Below, piece after piece: positions 7,797 to 15,234 of a DNA stretch of 64,000 bases. The stretch comes from Nocardioides alkalitolerans DSM 16699. Lineage in GTDB: Bacteria; Actinomycetota; Actinomycetes; Propionibacteriales; Nocardioidaceae. The stretch lies in the NCBI RefSeq assembly GCF_000426525.1, contig NZ_AUFN01000011.1, positions 186,001-250,000 of the forward strand. Direction: 5' to 3'. Both the position numbers and the translations under genes were made by a program. Positions within the stretch are counted from its first letter, which is position 1. Each line of letters begins with the position of its first letter. The notes under the pieces were generated by a model, which was given only the letters and a program-made list of their open reading frames with translations, was not told the DNA's origin and made no database searches.

Positions 7797-8564
7797 TTGT
7801 CCAGTTCCAGAGTCCAGGACCTCAGTAGCGAGGCAATGAGGACCGCCTGCAGGTGTGTCCGGCGGTGGCCAAAGTTGGCCCACTGGGCCGCGACGGGGCA
7901 TGCGGACGGAGACGCCTATCTTGAACACTTCCGCAATCAGAAGGCCATCAGGCTGTGGCTCGGGACTGTCAGCTACCGCAGGCACAACGAGGCGATTGCG
8001 TTGCTTCTCGATCGCGCCGACGACTGGGTCAATCACGACGCTCAGCGTCAGCTCGTCGCCGAGACCTACGCATCTCAGCTCGAGCGCGGTCTGGCGAGCG
8101 CGATGGCGCCCACGCGACGTGCACTTCACCAAGCTGCATTCACGATCGCCTACTCGCGCGGCGCTCCGGCGCTTGCCAGCCTGCGGTTTTTGGCGCTGAC
8201 CGCCTTTGTGCAGTCGGATGTAACAGCCTCCCCGGCAGCCGTGCGGAAGCAGATGGCGAACCTGCAAGCATCTGGCGTCCTGACCTACACGCCGGGGGAG
8301 CGGAGCTCAATCCAGTCACGATCAGGAACTGTGACGCTGGAGTTAGTGACAGGAGCGAGCCAGCGCCTCGTTAACGAGGCGCGCACGCTGCTGGAACCAA
8401 GTCCAGAGTTGCTGCTGGAGTGGCGTCAGTTCTTAGATACAGCGGGAGGGGGCCGCGCGAAGGAACGCGAGCTGCGCGCATCGCAGCGTGATCGCCTCAG
8501 GCGTGCGGAGGCTCAGCTCCTACACGACGCGGCAGTGGCGAGCATGCGCGACTTCGAGTTTTGA
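7797..8564 (+). CDS. Unknown island protein with a possible winged helix
   Basis: The protein has 255 residues from TTG 7797, which follows an AAGGGG ribosome site by about nine bases; ATG 7836 is an alternative. No family is recognised. The N-terminal two thirds are helical and rich in Ala, Arg and Leu. Residues about 140-190 (VTASPAAVRKQMANLQASGV, then a basic strand pair ending TVTLELVTG) look like a winged helix-turn-helix. The C-terminal 40 residues form a charged helix. The gene sits exactly between two near-identical direct repeats and just after a large hairpin, so it may travel or be deleted as a unit. A DNA-binding regulator is the best guess. Confidence 0.6.
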   Translation: MSSSRVQDLSSEAMRTACRCVRRWPKLAHWAATGHADGDAYLEHFRNQKAIRLWLGTVSYRRHNEAIALLLDRADDWVNHDAQRQLVAETYASQLERGLASAMAPTRRALHQAAFTIAYSRGAPALASLRFLALTAFVQSDVTASPAAVRKQMANLQASGVLTYTPGERSSIQSRSGTVTLELVTGASQRLVNEARTLLEPSPELLLEWRQFLDTAGGGRAKERELRASQRDRLRRAEAQLLHDAAVASMRDFEF

Positions 8565-8578
8565 GCCAGGTGATGGTG

Positions 8579-8690
8579 CCGCCCAGCGCCCGCTTCGGGC
8601 CACTCCGGGCCGCTCCGGGCCTGCTCCAGGGCCTCCGGGCCGCGGGGCAGGGGGAGCGGGGCAGCGACAAATGCAGTCGCCTCAAAGGCT
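8579..8690 (+). repeat. Long direct repeat, copy 2 (112 bp)
   Basis: This is the second copy of 7290-7411, starting 15 bases after the stop of the unknown gene. It has two 10-bp units instead of three and about four base changes. Recombination between the copies would delete 1,289 bases including the 255-residue gene and the large hairpin. Confidence 0.85.
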
Positions 8691-8829
8691 GTGAGTTGTC
8701 GGCCGGTGAGACCAACGGTCGAACGTGTCCGGGCCACTGATCCGCTGGTCCGCCGGGGTAACAGGTTGTCTGTCTGATTCCTGGGCGCGAGCGCCGTGGT
8801 GAGACGGCGAGCCGTGCCTCCGTTGTGGA

Positions 8830-9030
8830 GTGCATGCCAAGAAAGTTCGCCATGTGCTATCACCCGAATCGGTCTCTCGTGAGGCTCGTGACCTCAGCGG
8901 CGGATCGATTCAGCTCGTAGCAGCAGAGATGGGCGTGAACGCCAGTGTGATCTACCGCCATCCGCGAGAGCGCCTCCAATCGCGGGCTGTCCACTTCGTT
9001 GCTACTGGACGGGCGATCGCGCCGTGGTGA
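8830..9030 (+). pseudogene. Short HTH fragment, possibly a TetR remnant
   Basis: A 66-residue frame from GTG 8830 contains LSPESVSREARDLSGGSIQL followed by VAAEMGVNASVIYRHPRE, which resembles the DNA-binding helix-turn-helix and YRH signature of TetR regulators. An IS3-type OrfA helix-turn-helix is an alternative. The ligand-binding domain is missing and the frame ends 30 residues later. It looks like a decayed regulator rather than a complete gene. The rest of 8691-9207 shows nothing further that I can support except the short repeat at 8755. Confidence 0.35.
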
Positions 9031-9207
9031 GCGCGTCGGCCCAGAGCGCAACGCAGACCTTCCTGACGTCCATTGAGCCGTCCACTGGTCCCGGGATAGA
9101 AACAGTCCGTATTTCGGGAGTATCGGTGACTTAGGTACACACCCTCAGTGCGCAGTGATTCCTGAGTTCAGTTCGGATCCGCCGGACCACAAGGCCAGGG
9201 AGACAGC

Positions 9208-9582
9208 GTGGCAGCGAGCAGGAAACACATTGAGATGAACCTCGACAGGATGGCCGGGGACGACGAGCTGCTTCAGCTCTGGGATGCAGCGGCGCGCACG
9301 CCAAACGACGACGGCGCCGAGCGAACGATCCAGCAGGCGTGGACCGCCTTCATTCAGGCAGCGGATGAGGCCGGGATTGCGGGCAGGATCCCTGGAACGG
9401 TCGGCCGAACGTTCGAGGCCAGGTGTGCCAGTTCGGCTGAAGGCGAGACTGAAGCGGTCGGGCGGCCGGAGTGTGCGACGGGGGCCCCCGGGCCCGCTCC
9501 GGCGCCTGCTGGCCCGAAGGCTGGGGGCTGTAGGGGGAGCACCCCGAAGGCCGCTCCGGCTGCTGACCAGGACCCAGCGTGA
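9208..9582 (+). CDS. Small unknown protein coupled to the island resolvase
   Basis: The protein has 124 residues from GTG 9208. The first 70 residues are acidic and helical (MNLDRMAGDDELLQLWDAAA). The tail from about 75 is Ala/Pro/Gly-rich and probably disordered. Its stop overlaps the start of the small serine recombinase in a GTGA, so the two are translated together. I recognise no family. A partner or directionality factor for one of the two recombinases is possible but unsupported by motif; a simple regulator of the pair is equally likely. Confidence 0.55.
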   Translation: MAASRKHIEMNLDRMAGDDELLQLWDAAARTPNDDGAERTIQQAWTAFIQAADEAGIAGRIPGTVGRTFEARCASSAEGETEAVGRPECATGAPGPAPAPAGPKAGGCRGSTPKAAPAADQDPA

Positions 9583-10139
9583 CTGCTCTCGTGGGGGCCT
9601 ACTGTCGTGTGTCAACCTCCGGCCAGGACCTGACGCCGCAGCTCGACCAGGTCAAAGCCGCCGGCGCAACTCGCATCTGGACCGACAAGCTCTCCGGTGT
9701 TCGCTCGGACCGTCCCGGTCTTTCAGATTGCGTGGACCACCTGCGGTCTGGAGACACGCTTATCGTTGTCGCCCTCGATCGGCTCGGTCGCTCGGTGATG
9801 CAAGTTCTGGGGACCCTCAACGACCTGCACTCGCGGGGGATCCAAGTCCGTTCACTACGCGAGGGGCTCGACATGGGCACCCCAGCGGGACGAATGGCAG
9901 CGGCAGTGTTCGCTGCCATGGCCGAGTTAGAGCGCGAGCTGATCCGCGAGCGGACGCAAGCCGCACGAGAGTCTGCGAGGGCCCGCGGTCGTCAGGTCGG
10001 CAGACCGCCAGTGCTCTCAACAGAGCAAGTAGCCCTAGCCAACAGGATGCGGGCAGCTGGCGAGCCGTATGCGGTGATCGCTCGTGCCCTGGGCTGCTCC
10101 CGAGCCACCATCTACCGATGGACGGAGGATGCGGCCTAG
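9579..10139 (+). CDS. Small serine recombinase, resolvase/invertase family
   Basis: The 186 residues begin with the resolvase catalytic motif GAYCRVSTSGQD (Ser12, Arg10). They continue with DRLGRS, the EGLDMGTPAGRM and AAMAELERELIRERT helices of the long dimer arm, and a C-terminal helix-turn-helix (PYAVIARALGCSRATIYRW). The length and order match Tn3-type resolvases and DNA invertases, which act on short directly or inversely repeated sites. It is unlike the 522-residue integrase, so the island encodes two different serine recombinases. Its substrate may be the direct repeats at 7290 and 8579, or it may be left from another element. Confidence 0.9.
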   Translation: MTALVGAYCRVSTSGQDLTPQLDQVKAAGATRIWTDKLSGVRSDRPGLSDCVDHLRSGDTLIVVALDRLGRSVMQVLGTLNDLHSRGIQVRSLREGLDMGTPAGRMAAAVFAAMAELERELIRERTQAARESARARGRQVGRPPVLSTEQVALANRMRAAGEPYAVIARALGCSRATIYRWTEDAA

Positions 10140-10163
10140 CCATCAGCCTGGATATCGAGACAA

Positions 10164-10190
10164 CAGGAGTCGACCGTCGGTCGGCTCCTG
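10164..10190 (+). terminator. Intrinsic terminator after the resolvase gene
   Basis: A 12-bp stem with one mismatch (CAGGAGTCGACC / GGTCGGCTCCTG) and a 3-base loop, followed by TTTG, lies 25 bases after the resolvase stop. Confidence 0.7.
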
Positions 10191-10372
10191 TTTGCGTAGC
10201 CGAAGTGCGTGGCGCGGAGCTGCGACAAGCCACTGAGGCCGTCGTCAGGCATTGAATCGGGGAGGGGCGTTCTCGGTACGAGCGGGGCAGGCCGGAAGCA
10301 ATTGGAGCGTGTCGTCACGTCCTCAAGCGCGATCGAATACCATCGTCGCAAGCTGCTGGAGAGGAAGTGCCC

Positions 10373-11296
10373 GTGCCGAAGCACCAATTCGCCGTTCATG
10401 AGGTCGTTGTGCGGAAACTCAACGCGAAGAAAGACGCGGAGCGCCTGCTGCACGACTTCACCGGTAAGGGTGACGACCTTCTCTCGGTTTTCCCGGAGTT
10501 CCTGAAGGCTCACGTTGGCAGTGGCCGCGCTTGCAAGAAGAACCGCTACATCAAGCTGATCAGTAAGACGGTCAAGGGCCGTTGTATCTGGTTTGACGTA
10601 GAAGTTGGTCGCTGGGGGTTGCAAGGTCGGGTGATCGACACGACGAGCCACAGTGAGGCGTACTCCATCCGATCGCAGGACGCGCCGACGTACGTCATTC
10701 GCGGCCTGCTTGTGGTTCCGGAGACCGGAGTTCGTGGCCTGATGGTCGCGGAGGTCGTGAGCAACCGAAGCTTCATGAGCACGCTGTGGCCGGAGTTCCG
10801 CGACTGGTTCGCGGGTCGGTTCCCTGAGGCGAAGTTGTGGCCGCGCGAGAGCACCGCCGTTGAGGCGCCCGCATGGCTTAAGTACCTGGACGATGCGAAG
10901 CTTCAGAAGATCACGTTCACCAGCTACGAGCGGAGCACCGACCAGGCCCGCCGCGTGAGGGCGCGGGAGTGGGTGTTGCGGGGCTACCGCGGCGAGGTGC
11001 TCCCGAAGGATTGGATCGGCAAGCTCGTCAAGGATCGGGTCAACCCGAAGTCGGTCATTACGGACATCCCGTCGGGGTTCAACCCCGAGGAAACCAAGGT
11101 TGAGATGAACGGACCAGGCGGGCCGAAGACGGTCGTGATCCAGAAGGACTACCCGCGGTTCCTGCACGAGCTGTCAGATGACGATGAACCTCGACCTGAT
11201 GACGCGACGTTCCGTGCGGCGGTACTGTCGGAGGTTCGTGACACTCTCGAGGCGATGGGTCTGGACCACGAACTGGTGCTCGCTGGGGCATCGTGA
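10373..11296 (+). CDS. Unknown island protein, first gene of a two-gene cassette
   Basis: The protein has 307 residues and I do not recognise a family. GTG 10373 is preferred because GAGG lies eight bases before it; GTG 10367 is too close. The N-terminal half (KHQFAVHEVVVRKLNAKKDA, then alternating strands such as YIKLISKTVKGRCIWFDVEV and YVIRGLLVV) suggests a mixed alpha/beta cytoplasmic domain. Residues 165-260 are basic with WVLRGYRGEVLPKDWIGKLV, and the C-terminus is acidic and helical. There is no signal peptide or membrane segment. A membrane protein gene follows after 11 bases, so the two probably form one operon. A sensor for the membrane partner is inference only. Confidence 0.65.
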   Translation: MPKHQFAVHEVVVRKLNAKKDAERLLHDFTGKGDDLLSVFPEFLKAHVGSGRACKKNRYIKLISKTVKGRCIWFDVEVGRWGLQGRVIDTTSHSEAYSIRSQDAPTYVIRGLLVVPETGVRGLMVAEVVSNRSFMSTLWPEFRDWFAGRFPEAKLWPRESTAVEAPAWLKYLDDAKLQKITFTSYERSTDQARRVRAREWVLRGYRGEVLPKDWIGKLVKDRVNPKSVITDIPSGFNPEETKVEMNGPGGPKTVVIQKDYPRFLHELSDDDEPRPDDATFRAAVLSEVRDTLEAMGLDHELVLAGAS

Positions 11297-11307
11297 GGCG
11301 GTGAACG

Positions 11308-11847
11308 ATGAGCGCTAAGTGGGGCGTCAGCGACATCGTTTCAGCGCACTTCGACACCCTCCGGGACGCGACCACTGGCAAGTGGCGGTTCCGCGACTAC
11401 CTCGGGCTCCTAGGCATACCCCTCGTTGTCGCGGTTGCGGCGGTCGTTTTTCACCTGAAGCTGTACGACGTGTCGAAGTTGTTGGGCGGGATCAGCGTGT
11501 TCACGGCACTGCTGTTCGGGATGGTCGGCAACGTCTTTACGCTCTTCATCCGCGTCCGTCGAGACGAGCGACTCTCTCCCTACGACTCGCTCATCGCGGA
11601 CGTGCGGGAGCTCTTCGCGAACGTGAGCTGGTCTGTCTTGGTCGGCCTCGGCCTGACTACATCGATGGTGATCGCCTCTAGTACTCAGGCTCCCGCCGCG
11701 CCGGGCAAGACGGCCGAACCGTTGGGGTCAGCCTGGGCCGCCGTGCTCACGTTTCTGTTTGTGCATCTTGTGATGTGTGTCCTCATGGCCCTAAATCGGC
11801 TGTGGCTCGCTCACACAAAGATCGCCGACCTCCCACCCAAGTCGTAG
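11308..11847 (+). CDS. Four-helix membrane protein, second gene of the island cassette
   Basis: The 179 residues have four hydrophobic segments at about 33-50 (LLGIPLVVAVAAVVFHL), 60-80, 108-125 and 140-162. A basic cytoplasmic loop (RVRRDERLSPYDSLIADVRE) lies between the second and third. ATG 11308 follows GAGGCGG by seven bases. No family is recognised. It begins 11 bases after the upstream unknown gene and ends 75 bases before the right island boundary. Small multi-helix proteins next to a cytoplasmic protein in islands are often the membrane-damaging effector of an abortive-infection pair; that role is inferred from layout. Confidence 0.65.
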   Translation: MSAKWGVSDIVSAHFDTLRDATTGKWRFRDYLGLLGIPLVVAVAAVVFHLKLYDVSKLLGGISVFTALLFGMVGNVFTLFIRVRRDERLSPYDSLIADVRELFANVSWSVLVGLGLTTSMVIASSTQAPAAPGKTAEPLGSAWAAVLTFLFVHLVMCVLMALNRLWLAHTKIADLPPKS

Positions 11848-11921
11848 CGGGACCGGCCGGTACCGCGGCTCGGTCCCGTCATGAGTGGTCTCATGTCGCA
11901 GCGCCTTGTCATTTGGTAAGT

Positions 11922-11934
11922 CGGGGCTGCCGGG
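11922..11934 (+). other. attR-like junction of the island
   Basis: The core CTGCCGGG at 11927-11934 equals the left core; the 13-base window differs at one position. Host cpaF resumes at 11935 (MCTLHANSA). Confidence 0.8.
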
Positions 11935-12271
11935 CATGTGCACGCTCCACGCCAACAGCGCCCGCGAGGCGCTCGTGAAGATGTGCATGCTGCCGCTGCT
12001 CGCCGGCGAGAACGTGTCGTCGAAGTTCGTCGTGCCGACGGTCGCGAGCTCGGTCGACATCGTCGTCCACCTAGGCATCGACTCCCGCGGCGTGCGCCGG
12101 GTGAACGAGATCGTCGGCGTCCCCGGACGGGTCGAGAACGACATCATCGAGGTCGAGCCGCTGTTCGTGCGGCAGGGCGCCGAGCTGCGCCGTACGCACG
12201 GGATGCCGCCCCGTACGGAGGCGTTCGAGCGCATCGGCATCGACATCCACCGCATCCTGCAGGCGGGCTGA
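11935..12271 (+). pseudogene. cpaF: cpaF (tadA) 3' part
   Basis: This is the C-terminal 112 residues of CpaF, beginning MCTLHANSAREALVKM, the histidine-box region of type II/IV secretion ATPases. It continues through VVPTVASSVDIVVHL to IHRILQAG. Without the upstream ATP-binding half it cannot work alone. An open frame could start at GTG 11885 inside the island and give a 128-residue chimera. Joined to 3513-4474 it gives 432 residues, the normal family length. tadB starts six bases after its stop, so the downstream pilus genes depend on whatever transcription crosses the island. Confidence 0.92.
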
Positions 12272-12276
12272 GGAGC

Positions 12277-13131
12277 GTGGGGGCGCTCGTCGGGCTGGGG
12301 CTGGGGCTCGGTCTGCTGCTGGTGTGGTCCGCGTTCTTCGTGCCGCGGACGCCGAAGGTCGTCGACCGGGAGCCCGGCCGGATCACCCTGATACTCGCCC
12401 GGGCCGGGATGGCGCACGTCTCCGCGACGAGCCTCGTCCTCCTGTGCGTCGTGCTCGGAGCGGCGGCCGCGCTCCTGATGCAGGTCGTGTCGCGTACGGC
12501 GCCGATCGCCCTCGTGTTCGGGCTCATGGCCGCCTACTTGCCGCTCGCGGTGGTCTCGGCCCGTGCCCGCCGGCGTCAGCGCGAGTTCGCCGATGTCTGG
12601 CCTGACGCGGTCGACAACCTCGCGTCCGCGGTGCGCGCGGGCCTCTCGCTGCCGGATGCGCTGGCCGGACTCGCGGTCCGTGGTCCTGAGCCGCTGCGGC
12701 CCGCGTTCGACGCGTTCGCGCTGGACTACCAGGTCACCGGCCGGTTCTCCGACTGCCTCGACCGGCTGAAGGAGCGTCTCGCCGACCCCGTGGGCGACCG
12801 TGTCGTGGAGGGCCTGCGGATCGCGCGCGAGGTCGGCGGCGGCGAGCTCGGGCGGCTGCTGCGCAACCTCTCGGGCTACCTGCGCGACGACGCGCGGCTG
12901 CGCTCGGAGATGGAGTCGCGGCAGGCCTGGACGGTCAACGGCGCCCGCCTCGCGGTGGCCGCACCCTGGATGGTGCTGCTGATGATGTCGTTCCAGGGCG
13001 ACGTGATCCGGCGCTACGCCTCGCCGACGGGCACGCTGATCCTGGTGGTCGGCGCCGCGATCTGCGTCGTGTCCTACCGCCTGATGATGCGGATCGGCCG
13101 GCTGCCCACCGAACGGCGGATCCTCGGATGA
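12277..13131 (+). CDS. tadB: TadB, Flp pilus inner-membrane platform protein
   Basis: The 284 residues carry hydrophobic segments near the N-terminus (about 3-20), at 45-95 and at the C-terminus (220-275). Between them lies the type II secretion F domain: FADVWPDAVDNLASAVRAGL followed by a SLPDAL segment. TadB and TadC form the membrane platform on which CpaF acts. GTG 12277 is chosen because GAGGAG lies just before it and it follows the cpaF stop by six bases. The stop overlaps the tadC start (ATGA). Confidence 0.9.
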   Translation: MGALVGLGLGLGLLLVWSAFFVPRTPKVVDREPGRITLILARAGMAHVSATSLVLLCVVLGAAAALLMQVVSRTAPIALVFGLMAAYLPLAVVSARARRRQREFADVWPDAVDNLASAVRAGLSLPDALAGLAVRGPEPLRPAFDAFALDYQVTGRFSDCLDRLKERLADPVGDRVVEGLRIAREVGGGELGRLLRNLSGYLRDDARLRSEMESRQAWTVNGARLAVAAPWMVLLMMSFQGDVIRRYASPTGTLILVVGAAICVVSYRLMMRIGRLPTERRILG

Positions 13132-14069
13132 CGCCCGCCCTGGTCGGCGCGCTGCTCGGCTCCCTCGTGGGGGCCGGGCTGCTCCTCGTGCTGCTGCGGG
13201 TGCGGGCGATCCAGCGGCCGGCCCTGGGTGGGCGGGTGCTCCCGTACGTCCGTGACGTGCCCCGCGTGCCGGGCGCCGCCCCGGCGCGGACGCCGACGGT
13301 CAGTCCGGCATCGGCGGCAGCCGGCGTCTTCGGGCCGCTGCTCCGCCGGACCGCCGACGGCATCGAGCGGGTCCTGGGCGGCTCGGCCTCGGTCCGGCGC
13401 CGTCTCGACCGCGCCGGTCTCGACCGGACCGTCCACGACTTCCGCGTCGAGCAGGTCGTCTGGGGCCTCGCCGCCTTCGCGGTCGCCGCTGCCTGGGGCG
13501 TGCTGCGGACCCTCGCCGAGCCGGGCGCCGCGGTCGGTGCGTTCGTCTTCTGCCTCGTGGCTTTCGCCGGTGGAGTGCTCTACCGCGACAACCACCTGAC
13601 GTCGCAGGTGAAGAAGCGGGAGCGTCGCATCATCGAGGAGTTCCCGATCGTCGCCGAGCTGCTGGCGCTCTCCGTTGCAGCCGGCGAGGGCCCGGTCGCG
13701 GCGCTGGACCGCGTCGTACGACGCAGCCGCGGCGAGCTGTCGCGCGACCTCGAAGGAGTGCTCGCCGCCGTCCGCACGGGCGAGCCCGTGAGCGACGCCT
13801 TCGACCGGATGGCCGCCACCACCGGCCTCCCGCTGGTGGCGCGTTTCGCCTCGGGCGTCGCCGTCGCCATCGAGCGGGGCACCCCGCTGGCCGACGTGCT
13901 GCACGCCCAGGCCGCCGACGTCCGCGACGCGGGGCGCCGCGAGCTCATCGAGACCGCCGCCCGCAAGGAGGTCTTCATGATGGTGCCGGTCGTGTTCCTG
14001 GTGCTCCCCGTGACCATCCTCTTCGCCTTCTACCCCGGCATCATCGGCCTCCGGCTGGTGGCGCCATGA
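13128..14069 (+). CDS. tadC: TadC, Flp pilus inner-membrane platform protein
   Basis: The 313 residues have an N-terminal membrane segment, a variable Pro/Ala-rich stretch near 40-70, two membrane segments at about 108-145, an F domain (EEFPIVAELLALSVAAGEGP) and a final hydrophobic segment (VFLVLPVTILFAFYPG). This is the TadC partner of TadB. The start overlaps the tadB stop by four bases, indicating coupled translation. With CpaF broken, this platform would have no motor. Confidence 0.9.
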   Translation: MTPALVGALLGSLVGAGLLLVLLRVRAIQRPALGGRVLPYVRDVPRVPGAAPARTPTVSPASAAAGVFGPLLRRTADGIERVLGGSASVRRRLDRAGLDRTVHDFRVEQVVWGLAAFAVAAAWGVLRTLAEPGAAVGAFVFCLVAFAGGVLYRDNHLTSQVKKRERRIIEEFPIVAELLALSVAAGEGPVAALDRVVRRSRGELSRDLEGVLAAVRTGEPVSDAFDRMAATTGLPLVARFASGVAVAIERGTPLADVLHAQAADVRDAGRRELIETAARKEVFMMVPVVFLVLPVTILFAFYPGIIGLRLVAP

Positions 14070-14127
14070 GTCGACACGTCCGTCCGCACCCCCACCAGAA
14101 CCCACCCACCAGAAACAAGGAGTGACC

Positions 14128-14349
14128 ATGTCCGTCTCGGGATTCCTCACCCTCCTGCTCCGCTGCCGCGCCCTGCTCCTGCCACCCTCCGCCGAGGGCC
14201 GCCGCAGCGCCCAGCGCGGCGACGTGCCGGGGTGGGTCATGGTCACGGTCATGACCGCGGGCCTCGTCTACGCCATCTGGACCTTCGCCGGGCCCGAGCT
14301 CAACGCGATGCTGTCGCGCGCGCTCGGATCGGTCAGTGGCCTGGGCTGA
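14128..14349 (+). CDS. Flp-type pilin-like small membrane protein
   Basis: The 73-residue protein starts at ATG 14128, seven bases after AAGGAG; an in-frame GTG lies six bases upstream but sits too close to the ribosome site. After a basic stretch (GRRSAQRGD) comes one hydrophobic helix, VPGWVMVTVMTAGLVYAIWT, and a short amphipathic end. Position and shape match the type IVb pilin genes of actinobacterial tad clusters. The classical G/xxxxEY prepilin cleavage motif is not seen, so it may be a divergent pilin or a DUF4244-like protein. No prepilin peptidase gene is in the window. Confidence 0.7.
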   Translation: MSVSGFLTLLLRCRALLLPPSAEGRRSAQRGDVPGWVMVTVMTAGLVYAIWTFAGPELNAMLSRALGSVSGLG

Positions 14350-14764
14350 GCGGCGCCGCCCTCGCCGCACCGCCCGTCGCACCCCAGCCCGCCGCGACCA
14401 GCGCGGGTCGGCCGTCGTCGACTTCGTGCTGGTGCTCGTGGTGCTGCTGCCGCTGTTCGCCGGGATCGTCCAGGTGGCGCTGGTGCTGCACGTGCGCAAC
14501 ACGTTGACCTCGGCGGCGTCCGAGGGAGCCCGGGAGGCGGCGGCGTACGACCGCGACCTCGCCGACGGTGAGGACCGCACCCGCAAGGAGATCGCCAACG
14601 CCGTCGCGAACCGGTTCGCCGAGGGTGTGCGGGTCGAGGAGTACGTCGTCGACGGGCGCCCCGGGGTGCGCGTGACGGTCGAGGCTGAGGTGCCGGCGTT
14701 CGGCCTGGGTGGGCCGGGGATCCGGCTGACCGCCCGGGGCCACGCGGTGGAGGAGTCGCCGTGA
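14336..14764 (+). CDS. TadE-like pseudopilin
   Basis: The 142 residues start at GTG 14336, overlapping the end of the pilin-like gene. A basic leader (ARRDQRGSAVVDF) runs into one hydrophobic helix (VLVLVVLLPLFAGIVQVALV), which is the TadE signature with prepilin-like Gly-Ser and an acidic residue in VVDF. The remainder is an extracytoplasmic domain with SEGAREAAAYDRD. TadE-type minor pilins are processed by a prepilin peptidase and help form the pilus base. The stop overlaps the next gene (GTGA). Confidence 0.88.
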   Translation: MAWAERRRPRRTARRTPARRDQRGSAVVDFVLVLVVLLPLFAGIVQVALVLHVRNTLTSAASEGAREAAAYDRDLADGEDRTRKEIANAVANRFAEGVRVEEYVVDGRPGVRVTVEAEVPAFGLGGPGIRLTARGHAVEESP

Positions 14765-15234
14765 GGCCCGCGCACCGGCGCCGCGACCAGCGGGGCAGCG
14801 CCGTGATCGAGCTGACGTGGCTCGGGATCATCCTGCTGGTGCCCGTCGTCTACATCGTGCTGGCGGTGTTCGAGGTGCAGCGCGGTGCCTTCGCGGTCAC
14901 GGCCGCCGCCCGGACCGCCGCCCGCGCCTACGCGCTCGCCGATGACCACGTCAGCGGCCAGGCCGCCGCCGACGCTGCCGCGACCCGGGCCTTCACCGAC
15001 CAGGGCATCGATGAGCCGGTCGACGTCGACATCAGCTGCTCGGCGCCCGCCGACGGCGGTGGTCGGGCGACGGGACCCGACGCCTGTCGCGCGCCCGGGG
15101 CCGTCATCACGGTGGTCGTCGACTCGTCCGTCGCGCTGCCGTTCATGCCCGAGGTGCTGGGCGGCGGCACCCCGACCTTCGCCCTCGAGGCCAGCCACGC
15201 GGTGCCGTTCGGCCAGTTCCGGGAGGCGGAGTGA
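14761..15234 (+). CDS. Second TadE-like pseudopilin
   Basis: The 157 residues begin with a basic leader and DQRGSAVIELTWLGIILLVP, again the TadE-type processing motif (Gly-Ser...Glu) and one helix. The extracytoplasmic domain contains [14 protein letters not shown] and two cysteines in CSAP and DACR that may form a disulfide. It overlaps both neighbours by four bases, so the minor-pilin genes are tightly coupled. Confidence 0.87.
   Translation: MRPAHRRRDQRGSAVIELTWLGIILLVPVVYIVLAVFEVQRGAFAVTAAARTAARAYALADDHVSGQAAADAAATRAFTDQGIDEPVDVDISCSAPADGGGRATGPDACRAPGAVITVVVDSSVALPFMPEVLGGGTPTFALEASHAVPFGQFREAE

Larger units (their letters stand above)
4475..11934 (+). mobile_element. 7.46-kb integrated genomic island inside cpaF
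   Basis: The boundaries come from the protein: cpaF reads to ...NAGLPG at 4474 and resumes with MCTLHANSA after 11935. Joining 4474 to 11935 restores the frame and the family sequence. The element carries a large serine recombinase at its left end, an EVE/DUF3883 protein, two long direct repeats around an unknown gene, a small serine recombinase and an unknown-plus-membrane gene pair. Its base composition is visibly lower in G/C than the tad genes either side. There are no phage structural, replication or conjugation genes, so it is either a compact integrative cargo island or a phage remnant. Confidence 0.92.

Noticed and set aside
9470..9560. Third copy of the long direct repeat near the end of the 124-residue gene
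   Set aside because: The region shares G/C-rich words such as GCTCCGG but does not align over more than a few bases; it is coding sequence for the Ala/Pro-rich tail.
4475..11934. Complete prophage or conjugative element
   Set aside because: No capsid, terminase, tail, lysis, replication or transfer genes are seen in the 7.46 kb.
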